Positions 37,385 through 47,161 of a stretch of 64,000 nucleotides of DNA are shown here, piece by piece; the stretch's first letter is position 1, and each line of letters begins with the position of its first letter. The stretch is from Mesorhizobium_K sp040049215 (GTDB lineage Bacteria; Pseudomonadota; Alphaproteobacteria; Rhizobiales; Rhizobiaceae). Location: NCBI RefSeq assembly GCF_040049215.1, contig NZ_JBDZDN010000003.1:558001-622000 (forward strand). Direction: 5' to 3'. Under the pieces are notes generated by a model. It ran no database searches. It saw nothing but the letters and a program-made list of their open reading frames with translations, and was not told the origin of the DNA. The position numbers were made by a program, and so were the translations under genes.

Positions 37385-38548
37385 ATGACCAGTTACCGCG
37401 CCTACCTCGATTACAATGCGAGCGCGCCGCTTTTGCCCGAGGCGCGGGCGGCTATGCTTGCGGCGCTCGACCGATCCGCCAATCCTTCGTCCGTCCACAA
37501 CGAAGGTCGAAACGCGCGCCGCATCGTCGAGGAAGCGCGTCGCGACGTTGCCGCGCTCGTTCACGCGAAGCCCGACCATGTCGTCTTCACCTCCGGGGCG
37601 ACCGAAGCCGCATCGACCTTGCTCACGCCCGAATGGCGCATGGGTCGTGGCGTGGTCAGGATGTCGAGGCTCTATGTGTCGGCTGCCGACCATCCGTGCC
37701 TGTTGAACGGTGGACGTTTTTCCGCCGACCGCGTGTCGACCATTGGCGTCGATGCAAATGGCATGTGTGATCTCGCTGCTCTCAGCGTCGCGCTTGCTGC
37801 GCATGATCGCGACGAAGGCCTGCCGCTCGTCGCGATCCATCTCGCCAACAACGAGACCGGCGTCATCCAGCCGGTGCGCGAGATTGCAAAGATCGTGAAG
37901 GATGTTGGCGGCATCCTAGTGCTCGATGCGGTGCAGGGGGCAGGGCGCATCCCGCTCGACATCTCCGACGGCTCGGCGGACTATCTTATCCTCTCCTCGC
38001 ACAAGATCGGCGGCCCGATGGGCGTCGGCGCGTTCGTCGCCGCATCGGATCTGATGATGCCCAGGCCACTCGTCACCGGCGGCGGCCAGGAAAAGGGTCA
38101 TCGCGCCGGCACGGAAAATCTCGCCGGCATCGCCGGCTTCGGCGCGGCTGCGAGAGTGGCGCTTGAATCTCTCGCGCATGCCAACGACATTGCAGCGATG
38201 CGCGATCGCATCGAGGCGACGATCCAGTCGCTTGCGCCGGACGCTCAGATTTTTGGACGCGCCGCGACGCGCCTTGCCAACACGACGTTCTTCGCTATTC
38301 CGGGGCTCAAGGCGGAGACCGCGCAGATCGGATTCGATCTTGCCGGCGTTGCGCTGTCGGCGGGCTCGGCATGCTCGTCCGGCAAGGTCGGACCGAGCCA
38401 TGTGCTGAAGGCGATGGGTTTCGACAATGACGGTGCGCTGCGCGTCTCGATCGGGCGCGGCACCACGATGAAGGATATCGACCTGTTCACGACGGCGCTG
38501 TCGCAGATTTTGGCGCGCCGGGCGGGCAGGACAACGAAGGCCGCTTGA
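37385..38548 (+). CDS. Cysteine desulfurase, group I (IscS/NifS-like)
   Basis: 387-residue PLP enzyme that releases sulfur from cysteine for Fe-S cluster assembly. The start YLDYNASAPLLPEARAAM, the PLP-lysine motif SSHKIGGPMG and the persulfide cysteine loop SAGSACSSGKVGPS are present. The short loop with Cys is typical of group I. As in other alphaproteobacterial suf loci it precedes sufB, giving the locus two desulfurases. An Irr-type box is upstream, so expression should rise or fall with iron. Confidence 0.94.
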   Translation: MTSYRAYLDYNASAPLLPEARAAMLAALDRSANPSSVHNEGRNARRIVEEARRDVAALVHAKPDHVVFTSGATEAASTLLTPEWRMGRGVVRMSRLYVSAADHPCLLNGGRFSADRVSTIGVDANGMCDLAALSVALAAHDRDEGLPLVAIHLANNETGVIQPVREIAKIVKDVGGILVLDAVQGAGRIPLDISDGSADYLILSSHKIGGPMGVGAFVAASDLMMPRPLVTGGGQEKGHRAGTENLAGIAGFGAAARVALESLAHANDIAAMRDRIEATIQSLAPDAQIFGRAATRLANTTFFAIPGLKAETAQIGFDLAGVALSAGSACSSGKVGPSHVLKAMGFDNDGALRVSIGRGTTMKDIDLFTTALSQILARRAGRTTKAA

Positions 38549-38564
38549 GCGGGAACTAGAAATT

Positions 38565-38578
38565 CGGCCGAAAGGCCG
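38565..38578 (+). promoter_or_regulatory. GAAA-tetraloop hairpin in the iscS-sufB gap
   Basis: CGGCC-GAAA-GGCCG, a 5-bp stem with a GNRA loop, lies 17 nt behind the desulfurase stop. With the 181-nt gap it suggests processing or a second promoter before sufB. A TATATAAG at about 38645 could be a -10. Confidence 0.4.
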
Positions 38579-38691
38579 TGAGCCAGTGCGTTTTCGGGGC
38601 AAAGCCATGTTGTCCCGCCGGGTGATTTTCCGGGACGGACGCACTATATAAGCCTTGCGCCGCCGGCTGGCGGCGTCACGACTTGATAACT

Positions 38692-38722
38692 GCCGGGCCT
38701 TGAACCCGGCGAGGATTGGAGA
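38692..38722 (+). promoter_or_regulatory. sufB leader element (copy also before sufA)
   Basis: Hairpin GCCGGG / CCCGGC (38692-38697 with 38705-38710) with loop CCTTGAA is followed by the ribosome site in ATTGGAGA. A 28-nt stretch from 38695 has the same length and nearly the same bases as 44809-44836 before sufA. The differences are confined to six central positions. Confidence 0.6.
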
Positions 38723-38729
38723 GTGTGAC

Positions 38730-40250
<1,521 letters not shown>

Positions 40251-40296
40251 CGTCCCGCCACCCGCCCCACAAACATACGCACGAAAGACGAAACGA

Positions 40297-41052
40297 ATGC
40301 TTGAAATCAGAAACCTCCACGCCCGCATCGCCTCGACCGGCACCGAAATCATCCGCGGCCTGAACCTCACCGTGAAGAACGGCGAGGTCGCCGCCATCAT
40401 GGGACCGAACGGCTCCGGCAAATCGACGCTTTCTTATGTGCTCGCCGGCCGCGAGGACTACGAGGTTACCGAGGGCGACATCCTCTATGACGGCGAGTCG
40501 ATCCTCGAACTCGACCCGGCCGAGCGGGCTGCCAAGGGCATCTTTCTCGCATTCCAGTATCCGATGGAGATACCTGGTGTCGCGACGATGGAGTTCCTCA
40601 AGGTCGCGATGAATGCGCAGCGCAAGGCGCGAGGCGAGGAGCCGCTGTCGATCCCGGAATTCATCAAGCGCGTAAAGGCGGCGTCCGCCGACCTCTCGAT
40701 GGACATGGCGATGCTGAAGCGCCCGCTCAATGTTGGCTTCTCCGGCGGCGAAAAGAAGCGCGCCGAGATCCTGCAGATGAAGCTTCTGGAGCCGCGGCTC
40801 TGCGTGCTGGACGAGACCGATTCAGGCCTCGACATCGACGCGCTGAAGATCGTGTCGGACGGTGTCAACGCGCTGCGTTCGCCCGACCGCGCCATCGTCG
40901 TCATCACCCACTACCAGCGCCTGCTCGAGCACATTGTGCCCGACAGTGTGCATGTGCTCTACAGGGGCCAGGTCATCAAGTCGGGCGACAAAAGCCTGGC
41001 GCTCGATCTGGAAGAGAACGGCTACGCCGGCGTCATCGGCGAGGCGGCCTGA
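40297..41052 (+). CDS. sufC: Fe-S assembly ATPase SufC
   Basis: 251-residue ABC-type ATPase of the SufBC2D complex. It has Walker A GPNGSGKST, Q-loop FLAFQYP, signature FSGGEKKR, Walker B LCVLDETDSGLD and the switch His in VITHYQR. ATG 40297 gives the family start MLEIRNLHARI. It is 46 nt behind sufB. Confidence 0.97.
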   Translation: MLEIRNLHARIASTGTEIIRGLNLTVKNGEVAAIMGPNGSGKSTLSYVLAGREDYEVTEGDILYDGESILELDPAERAAKGIFLAFQYPMEIPGVATMEFLKVAMNAQRKARGEEPLSIPEFIKRVKAASADLSMDMAMLKRPLNVGFSGGEKKRAEILQMKLLEPRLCVLDETDSGLDIDALKIVSDGVNALRSPDRAIVVITHYQRLLEHIVPDSVHVLYRGQVIKSGDKSLALDLEENGYAGVIGEAA

Positions 41053-41069
41053 GGCGGGAGGTAAACAGC

Positions 41070-42338
41070 ATGAACATTCACGCCGCACCTCAGCTGACCC
41101 CGGCCGAAACCGCGCTGGTCGACGCGTTCGGCGAACGCCTGTCGCTGCTGCCCGGCGACGGCGCCGTCTCGGTCAAGCGCGACAACGCGATCGAGCAGAT
41201 CAAGGCCGGGCTGCCGACCAGGCGCATCGAGTCATGGCACTACACCGATCTGCGCCGGCTGTTGACGTCGGTCTCCGCGTTTGACGAAACGGCGAAGGCA
41301 AAAGCGCTTGCCCCGCTGGTGAAGGGCTCGCCTGTGTTTGCGCTGTTGAATGGCACGTCGTCCGACAGGACTGAGAGTGTCGAAGGCGTCTCGATGCAGC
41401 GCGTCGCCGACAAGCTGACCGATGGCAGCCTTGCGCCGTCCCTCGATCCGCTCGGCTTTGACGATGCCGTCGGCGCGCTGAACGCCGCCTTCGTGGCCGA
41501 CGGATATTTTGTCGACATCGCCGACGGGGTCGCTCTCGAAACGCCGATCGAATTGCAGAACGTTCACGCCGGCGGCCAGACGCATATACGCCTGCCGGTG
41601 CGCGTCGGGGCCGGCGCCAGGGTGACGATAGTCGAGCGCCAGACCGGCACGGGCCCTGCCTTCGTCAGCGCTGTCAGCAATATCGTCGTCGGCGAGGGCG
41701 CGGAACTGACCTGGCTCATCGTCCAGGAGCAGCCGGACACGACGACCTATCTCGGCCAGTTCAACGCGTGGATCGGTAAGGACGCCAAACTTACCGTCTT
41801 CGTGATGAACGCCGGCGGCAAGCTGGTCCGCCAGGAGATCAACGTCGCGACCAAGGGCGAGGGTTCGACCTTTACGCTGCGCGGCGTCAACCTGCTGGCC
41901 GGCGATACGCACACCGACGTGACGATGGTGCTCGACCACGCCGTACCGCACACGGCCTCCACCGAAGTGATCCGCAACGTCGTCACCGGCCGCGCGCGCG
42001 GCGTCTTCCAGGGCCGCATCAACGTCCACCAGTACGCGCAGAAGACCGACGCCAAGATGGCGTGCAACACGCTGCTCTTGTCGGATGACGGCGAGTTCTC
42101 GACCAAGCCGGAACTCGAAATCTTTGCCGACGACGTCGTCTGCGGCCACGGCGCGACCGTCACGGAGATCGACCGCAACCATCTCTTCTATCTGATGGCG
42201 CGCGGTATCGAGGAAAAGACCGCGCGCGGCCTTCTGGTCAAGGCGTTCGTCGCCGAGGTCATCGAGGAACTGGAGGACGAGGCCATCGTCGAGGCGCTGG
42301 AAGCGATCCTCGATGAATGGTTTGCGAGCCATGGATGA
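41070..42338 (+). CDS. sufD: Fe-S assembly protein SufD
   Basis: 422-residue partner of SufB in the scaffold complex. It has an N-terminal helical part with TRRIESWHYTDLRRLL and a beta-helix core (VGAGARVTIVERQTG onward), and a C-terminal KPELEIFADDVVCGHGATVTEID motif with the conserved Cys-Gly-His. ATG 41070 follows GGGAGG. Confidence 0.97.
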   Translation: MNIHAAPQLTPAETALVDAFGERLSLLPGDGAVSVKRDNAIEQIKAGLPTRRIESWHYTDLRRLLTSVSAFDETAKAKALAPLVKGSPVFALLNGTSSDRTESVEGVSMQRVADKLTDGSLAPSLDPLGFDDAVGALNAAFVADGYFVDIADGVALETPIELQNVHAGGQTHIRLPVRVGAGARVTIVERQTGTGPAFVSAVSNIVVGEGAELTWLIVQEQPDTTTYLGQFNAWIGKDAKLTVFVMNAGGKLVRQEINVATKGEGSTFTLRGVNLLAGDTHTDVTMVLDHAVPHTASTEVIRNVVTGRARGVFQGRINVHQYAQKTDAKMACNTLLLSDDGEFSTKPELEIFADDVVCGHGATVTEIDRNHLFYLMARGIEEKTARGLLVKAFVAEVIEELEDEAIVEALEAILDEWFASHG

Positions 42339-42347
42339 GAAGCAAAT

Positions 42348-42440
42348 AGGGAGTAGTGAGTAGGGAGTAGTGAATAGCGAACGGGACCACATCGCCCTTG
42401 CGATCTTTTCCCTACTCACTACTCACTATTCTCTACTCCC
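42348..42440. repeat. Inverted and tandem GGGAGTAGTGAGTA repeat
   Basis: The left arm (42348-42376) is two tandem copies of a GGGAGTAGTGA(A/G)TA unit. The right arm (42410-42440) is the inverted form CCCTACTCACTACTCACTATTC and so on. About 33 nt of spacer lie between. It fills the sufD-sufS gap and could fold into a long hairpin in mRNA. It looks like a dispersed intergenic element rather than part of the operon design. Confidence 0.8.
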
Positions 42441-42449
42441 TTGAACTGC

Positions 42450-43691
42450 ATGGACCACAAACTCTCCACCGCTCCTTACGACGTCGAGGCGATCCGCCGC
42501 GACTTCCCGATACTCGCGCGGGAAGTTTATGGAAAACCTCTCGTCTATCTCGACAACGGCGCGTCGGCGCAGAAGCCGCAGGCGGTCATCGACGCCGTCA
42601 GCCACGCCTATTCGAACGAATACGCTAACGTGCATCGTGGCCTGCATTTCCTGTCGAACGCCGCGACCGACGCCTATGAGAAGTCCCGCGAAACGGTGCG
42701 CCGCTTTCTCAACGCGCCATCGACCGACAACATCGTCTTCACCTCGAACACCACCGCCGCGATCAACACTGTCGCCTACGGCTTCGGTATGCCCAACATC
42801 GGCGCCGGCGACGAGATTGTGCTCTCGATTATGGAGCACCACTCCAACATCGTGCCCTGGCATTTCATCCGGGAAAGGCAGGGCGCGAAGCTCGTCTGGG
42901 TGCCGGTCGACGATCAGGGCGTCTTCCACATCGAGGAATTCGAGAAGCGTCTGAGTTCCCGGACGAAGCTGGTCGCCATCACGCAGATGTCGAATGCTCT
43001 CGGCACCGTGACGCCGATCAAGCAGATCGTGGAGATAGCCCACGCGAAAAACATCCCGGTGCTGGTCGACGGCAGCCAGAGCGCCGTCCATATGCCTATC
43101 GACGTCCAGGATCTCGGCTGCGATTTCTTCGTCTTCACCGGCCACAAGGTCTACGGCCCCTCGGGCATCGGCGTCCTCTACGGCAAGGCTGAGATGCTCG
43201 AGCGCACGCGGCCCTTCATGGGCGGCGGCGAGATGATCGAGGAGGTGACGGAGGATATCGTCACTTACAACGATCCGCCGCATCGCTTCGAGGCGGGCAC
43301 GCCGCCGATCGTGCAGGCGATCGGCCTAGGCGCCGCGCTCGAATACATGGAGGGGATCGGCCGCGACCGCATCGCCGCGCACGAGGCCGACCTCAAGGAC
43401 TACGCGCATGAGCGGCTGCGCTCGATCAACTCGCTGCGTATTTTCGGCGACGCGCCGGGCAAGGGCGCTATCGTCTCCTTCGAACTGCAGGGCATCCACG
43501 CGCATGACGTGTCGATGGTCATCGACCGGCAGGGCGTGGCGGTCCGCGCCGGAACCCATTGCGCCCAGCCCCTGTTGAAACGTTTTGGCGTGACATCCAC
43601 ATGCAGGGCGTCGTTCGGCATGTATAATACGCGCGCCGAAGTGGACGCGCTGGTCGAGGCGCTGGAAAAGGCGCGGAAGTTTTTCGGGTGA
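42450..43691 (+). CDS. sufS: Cysteine desulfurase SufS (group II)
   Basis: 413-residue PLP enzyme that provides persulfide sulfur to the SUF system. It has YLDNGASAQKPQAVIDAVSHAY, the PLP lysine in FTGHKVYGPSGIG and the active-site Cys in RAGTHCAQPLLKRFG, as in group II. ATG 42450 is the best start, but no ribosome site is visible because the right arm of the repeat ends 9 nt upstream; TTG 42441 is no better. The 3' end overlaps the next gene by 4 nt. Confidence 0.96.
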   Translation: MDHKLSTAPYDVEAIRRDFPILAREVYGKPLVYLDNGASAQKPQAVIDAVSHAYSNEYANVHRGLHFLSNAATDAYEKSRETVRRFLNAPSTDNIVFTSNTTAAINTVAYGFGMPNIGAGDEIVLSIMEHHSNIVPWHFIRERQGAKLVWVPVDDQGVFHIEEFEKRLSSRTKLVAITQMSNALGTVTPIKQIVEIAHAKNIPVLVDGSQSAVHMPIDVQDLGCDFFVFTGHKVYGPSGIGVLYGKAEMLERTRPFMGGGEMIEEVTEDIVTYNDPPHRFEAGTPPIVQAIGLGAALEYMEGIGRDRIAAHEADLKDYAHERLRSINSLRIFGDAPGKGAIVSFELQGIHAHDVSMVIDRQGVAVRAGTHCAQPLLKRFGVTSTCRASFGMYNTRAEVDALVEALEKARKFFG

Positions 43692-44095
43692 GCATCATGG
43701 AAGACGCAAATCTGACGACAGAGACAGAAGCGACCGCCGAGACGCCAGCGACTGGCCTGGTCACCGCATCGGCCATCCCCGCCGACGAGCTTGCGCGCAT
43801 CACCGACGACATCGTTTCGGCGCTGAAGACCGTCTACGACCCGGAAATCCCGGCCGACATCTACGAGCTCGGCCTGATCTACAAGATCGACATCGAGGAC
43901 GATCGCACGGTCAAGATCAAGATGACGTTGACCGCGCCCGGCTGTCCCGTCGCCGGCGAGATGCCGGGCTGGGTGCAGAACGCGGTCGGCGCGGTCGAAG
44001 GCGTGTCTGACGTCGAGGTCGAGATGACCTTCGACCCGCCCTGGTCGCCCGACCGCATGTCGGAAGAGGCGCAGGTCGCGGTGGGGTGGTACTAA
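43688..44095 (+). CDS. sufT: SufT / MIP18-family (DUF59) Fe-S protein
   Basis: 135-residue protein of the MIP18/PaaD family, an accessory factor in Fe-S maturation usually encoded at the end of suf operons. An N-terminal Thr/Glu/Ala-rich tail of about 35 residues precedes the domain, which shows VYDPEIPADIYELGLIYKID and TLTAPGCPVAGEMPGWV with the conserved Cys. GTG 43688 overlaps the sufS stop (GTGA); ATG 43697 is an alternative. Confidence 0.92.
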   Translation: MSIMEDANLTTETEATAETPATGLVTASAIPADELARITDDIVSALKTVYDPEIPADIYELGLIYKIDIEDDRTVKIKMTLTAPGCPVAGEMPGWVQNAVGAVEGVSDVEVEMTFDPPWSPDRMSEEAQVAVGWY

Positions 44096-44123
44096 AACCT
44101 TCGCAGTTACGGGACTTGGCTGG

Positions 44124-44792
44124 CTAATTGACGGTAACGCCCCGGGCTTCGGCATAAGCCGTAACTACATCGCGGAATGTGTCGAAGGACATGCCGAACT
44201 CGCCATGCCCAATGCAGAGGCCCTCGTGACCGTGTGTTCTTTTTAGAATTAGCGGAAGCATCCACCGAACAAGGCGTTTAAGCGGCAAATTTTTCCAAGA
44301 TGATGCCGGGAGATACAGAAATAGCGCCTTGCTATCACGAAGGGATGAGCTGGCAATGGTTCTTTCGGAGATTTCCTGTATCAGCCTCCAGGGAATCACG
44401 GCGGAAGAAATTCTAACGTCCAGAAAGCCATCAGAGGGAAGGGTTATGATCGGCCGCCTGATAGCAAGTGCGCGGACCAGTATCAGCACCAAGACGAAGA
44501 GGCAGCCCACGATTCCCGCCCGGGCGCAAAGATAAACAATCGGCGGCGTGTCGTCATTCGCTAAGGTCCAAGCAGCGGCAGCCAGTCCAACCAATACAGC
44601 GGCAGCGCCCCATAGCAATCGGATTGGCGATGCATACGGTTCCATGGTCTGGCTTGCGTCATATCGGATCCAATCCCGATCTGTCCGAACCCAGATGCCA
44701 TTGTGCAAGGTGCCCACCATTGCCTTTGTCCACCGAAGCTCGAAAGGCCACACAATTGAAGTCCTCTTGCGATTTAACGGTTGTTCGACCAT
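44124..44792 (-). CDS. Hypothetical two-helix membrane protein inside the suf locus
   Basis: 222-residue protein with no recognised domain. Two hydrophobic helices lie close together (about 58-78 and 88-110: LLWGAAAVLVGLAAAAWTLA and IVGCLFVLVLILVRAL). The soluble C-terminal half has VRISSAVIPWRLIQEISERT, reminiscent of membrane-linked PH-like domains, but this is a weak guess. It is on the opposite strand between sufT and sufA and its base composition is less GC-rich than its neighbours, so it may be a late insertion. Confidence 0.65.
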   Translation of the reverse strand: MVEQPLNRKRTSIVWPFELRWTKAMVGTLHNGIWVRTDRDWIRYDASQTMEPYASPIRLLWGAAAVLVGLAAAAWTLANDDTPPIVYLCARAGIVGCLFVLVLILVRALAIRRPIITLPSDGFLDVRISSAVIPWRLIQEISERTIASSSLRDSKALFLYLPASSWKNLPLKRLVRWMLPLILKRTHGHEGLCIGHGEFGMSFDTFRDVVTAYAEARGVTVN

Positions 44793-44807
44793 CTATAACA
44801 TAATCCA

Positions 44808-44836
44808 CGGGCCTTGAACCCGCGCGAGATTGGAGA
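44808..44836 (+). promoter_or_regulatory. sufA leader element (copy of the sufB leader)
   Basis: CGGG-CCTTGAA-CCCG keeps the loop of the sufB leader hairpin with a shorter stem, and ATTGGAGA provides the ribosome site. Since a minus-strand gene blocks read-through from sufT, sufA needs its own promoter, and this leader may carry it. Confidence 0.55.
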
Positions 44837-44841
44837 ATGAG

Positions 44842-45225
44842 ATGGGACGCTTTGCCGTCATCACGATGACCGACGCGGCAGCAGTGCGCGTCAACGAGAT
44901 CATGGCCACGCGTGAAAACGCCAGGGGTGTGCGGCTCGGCATCAAGAAGGGCGGCTGTGCCGGCATGGAATACACGGTTGACTTGGTCACCGAGCCGAAA
45001 ACCGGCGACGACCATGTCGAGAAGAACGGCGCGCATGTCTGGGTTGCGCCGGAAGCCGCGCTCTTCCTGCTCGGCACCGAGATGGATTTCGAGAAGACGA
45101 CGCTTCGCACCGGCTTCACCTTCCGCAACCCCAACCAGAGCTCGGCCTGCGGCTGCGGCGAGTCCGTCGAGCTGAAGCCCGCCGACCTCAAGGCGCTGGC
45201 CGAGGCCCGCGCCGGCGCGGCGTAG
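44842..45225 (+). CDS. sufA: A-type Fe-S carrier SufA/IscA
   Basis: 127-residue A-type carrier that takes clusters from the scaffold to target proteins. The three conserved cysteines are in KKGGCAGMEY and SACGCGESVEL. ATG 44842 follows TTGGAGA; a TTG 12 nt upstream is part of that ribosome site. It is separated from the other suf genes by a minus-strand gene. Confidence 0.95.
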   Translation: MGRFAVITMTDAAAVRVNEIMATRENARGVRLGIKKGGCAGMEYTVDLVTEPKTGDDHVEKNGAHVWVAPEAALFLLGTEMDFEKTTLRTGFTFRNPNQSSACGCGESVELKPADLKALAEARAGAA

Positions 45226-45235
45226 CTCCAACTTT

Positions 45236-45272
45236 CGTCATCCTCGGGCCTGACCCGAGGATCCATGCCGTG
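45236..45272. repeat. Dispersed palindromic repeat behind sufA
   Basis: The stem TCCTCGGG / CCCGAGGA (45241-45248 with 45254-45261) with loop CCTGA lies in the context CGTCA...TCCATGCCGTGACG. This type of palindrome is scattered through many Hyphomicrobiales genomes. It may also end sufA transcription, though it has no T tract. Confidence 0.6.
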
Positions 45273-45312
45273 ACGTCGCAGCCTGAACCGGCGACGCAGA
45301 ACGGTCGCAAGG

Positions 45313-45807
45313 TCACTCCACCCACATCTTCATCCGCTTGTGCCAGTCGGCGATCGACTCCTCGGGATAGAGCTCGAACGCCTTGTCGCCCTTGCGGATA
45401 TCCGGCTCCACCCAACCCGCCTTGTACTTCAGCATGATGTGCACGCGCTCTTTCGGCTTGGGCAATTCGCTGTCGATCGCCGAGGCGAAGGGATGCACCA
45501 GCTCCGGCCAGGTCGGGTCGTAGAGCCAGAGCGCCGATCCGCATTTCCTGCAGAAATTGCGCTCGCCGGTCGACGTCTCATGCCGCCGCTCGTCGTCCGC
45601 GATCTCGGCGCGGTAGACGCCGATCGAGCGCTTGCCCTTGATCTTCATCGTCTCGTTGATGCCGCCGAGGTTGATCGCATACCCGCCGCCGCCCTGCTGC
45701 TTGCGGCAGATCGAGCAGTAGCACAGCATGAACGGCGCCGGCGTATGGCTCTCGACCTCGAAGCTCACCGCGCCGCAGCGGCAGGACCCTTTCAGCAGGA
45801 CAGGCAT
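45313..45807 (-). CDS. GFA/CENP-V domain zinc protein
   Basis: 164-residue protein of the glutathione-dependent formaldehyde-activating (GFA) family. The zinc-binding cysteines are in GSCRCGAV, CYCSICRK and FCRKCGSAL. True GFA activity has been questioned for the family, so only the fold is assigned. A longer C-terminal part (ELYPEESIADWHKRMKMWVE) is typical of this subgroup. ATG is at 45805-45807. Confidence 0.9.
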   Translation of the reverse strand: MPVLLKGSCRCGAVSFEVESHTPAPFMLCYCSICRKQQGGGGYAINLGGINETMKIKGKRSIGVYRAEIADDERRHETSTGERNFCRKCGSALWLYDPTWPELVHPFASAIDSELPKPKERVHIMLKYKAGWVEPDIRKGDKAFELYPEESIADWHKRMKMWVE

Positions 45808-45896
45808 GGCGCAACGCTCCGTTGACGTCGGCAGGATATGGCACGCACCGGCATCCGGGCAATGACAGACGCCACGACTGGTGACATATTCCCGCC

Positions 45897-46220
45897 ATGG
45901 ACCACGACGCGATATCCGACCTGTTTTCCGGCCTGGGGCCGGTCTCGATCCGTCGCATGTTCGGCGGCAAGGGCATCTATTTCGAGGGCGTCATCATTGC
46001 CGTCGAACTGCGCGGCGAGCTGATGCTCAAGGGCGATGCGACCGTCGCACCCGATTACGAGGCGGCGGGCGCCCGCCAATGGACCTACGTCCACTCGCGC
46101 CATGGAAAATCGGTGGCCATGCCCTACTGGTCGCTGCCGGACGGGGCTGCCGACAGCGCCGACGAGATGACGCCCTGGGCGCGCAAGGCCTACGAGGCCG
46201 GCATCCGCTCGGGCAAATAG
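45897..46220 (+). CDS. TfoX N-terminal domain protein
   Basis: 107-residue protein consisting of a TfoX-N domain only: LGPVSIRRMFGGKGIYFEG near the start and AYEAGIRSGK at the end. In gamma-proteobacteria TfoX drives competence genes, but stand-alone N-domains in alphaproteobacteria have no known role. It is convergent with the psuG gene. Confidence 0.88.
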   Translation: MDHDAISDLFSGLGPVSIRRMFGGKGIYFEGVIIAVELRGELMLKGDATVAPDYEAAGARQWTYVHSRHGKSVAMPYWSLPDGAADSADEMTPWARKAYEAGIRSGK

Positions 46221-46224
46221 AGAA

Positions 46225-47142
46225 TCAGAGCGCCCGCGCTATCCGCGCCGCGACGCGTGCGTTGTTCTCGACCAGCGCGATGTTGGTCTTCAGGCTCCTG
46301 CCGTCAGTCAGTTCGAGGATTTTCGCGAGCAGGAACGGCGTCACCGCCTTGCCCGCTACCTTCTGCTCGCCGGCCGCCCGGTGCGCGGCCGCGATGTAGG
46401 ACGCCATCTCCTCGGCGGGAATCTCGTCGCTCTCGGGAACCGGGTTCGCCACCAGCATGCCGCCGTCCAGCCCGAGCCGCCGGCGCGTGTCGAAAAGCTT
46501 GGCTACGTCCTGCGGCCGATCGAGCCTGAGCGGCGCCCGATAGGGCGATTGGCGCGACCAGAAGGCGGGCATGACGTCGGCCGCCAGCGCCACCACCGGC
46601 ACGCCGCGCGTCTCCAGCACCTCCAGCGTCTTCTCGATGTCGAGGATCGCCTTCGCCCCCGCCGACACCACGATAACAGGGGTGCGCGCCAGCTCGTCGA
46701 GATCGGCGGAGATGTCGAAGCTTTCCTCGGCGCCCTTGTGCACGCCGCCAATCCCCCCCGTCGCGAACACCCTTATGCCGGCCATGTGCGCGCAGATCAT
46801 GGTCGCCGCGACCGTGGTGCCTCCGGTGCGGCCTTCGGCCACGGCGAACGCCAGGTCCGCGCGCGACAGCTTCATGGCCCCGCTTGTCATGGCGAGTTGT
46901 TCGCGCTCGCCGTCCGACAGGCCGATCTTGATGCGGCCTGCCATGACGGCGATCGTCGCGGCAACCGCGCCCTCGTCGGCGATAATCTTCTCCACGTCCG
47001 CCGCCATCACGCTGTTATCGGGGTAGGGCATGCCGTGCGTGATGATGGTGCTTTCCAGCGCGACCACCGGCCGGCCCGCGCCAAGCGCGTCTGCCACCGC
47101 GGGCATGATGTCGACGAAGGGGCGGGCGGTATCGGGCGTCAT
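46225..47142 (-). CDS. psuG: Pseudouridine-5'-phosphate glycosidase
   Basis: 305-residue enzyme that splits the C-C glycosidic bond of pseudouridine 5'-phosphate into uracil and ribose 5-phosphate. The signature VALESTIITHGMPYPDN and the later GRTGGTTVAATM and FATGGIGGVHKGAEESFDIS segments mark the family. ATG 47140-47142 follows GGAGAT. It is 19 nt behind the kinase gene on the same strand, so the two form a pseudouridine-salvage operon. Confidence 0.96.
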   Translation of the reverse strand: MTPDTARPFVDIMPAVADALGAGRPVVALESTIITHGMPYPDNSVMAADVEKIIADEGAVAATIAVMAGRIKIGLSDGEREQLAMTSGAMKLSRADLAFAVAEGRTGGTTVAATMICAHMAGIRVFATGGIGGVHKGAEESFDISADLDELARTPVIVVSAGAKAILDIEKTLEVLETRGVPVVALAADVMPAFWSRQSPYRAPLRLDRPQDVAKLFDTRRRLGLDGGMLVANPVPESDEIPAEEMASYIAAAHRAAGEQKVAGKAVTPFLLAKILELTDGRSLKTNIALVENNARVAARIARAL

Positions 47143-47161
47143 GGCATCTCCGGATGCGGCC

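Noticed and set aside
42348..42440. CRISPR-like array
   Set aside because: The units are tandem without regular unique spacers, and the second half is inverted. No cas genes are present.
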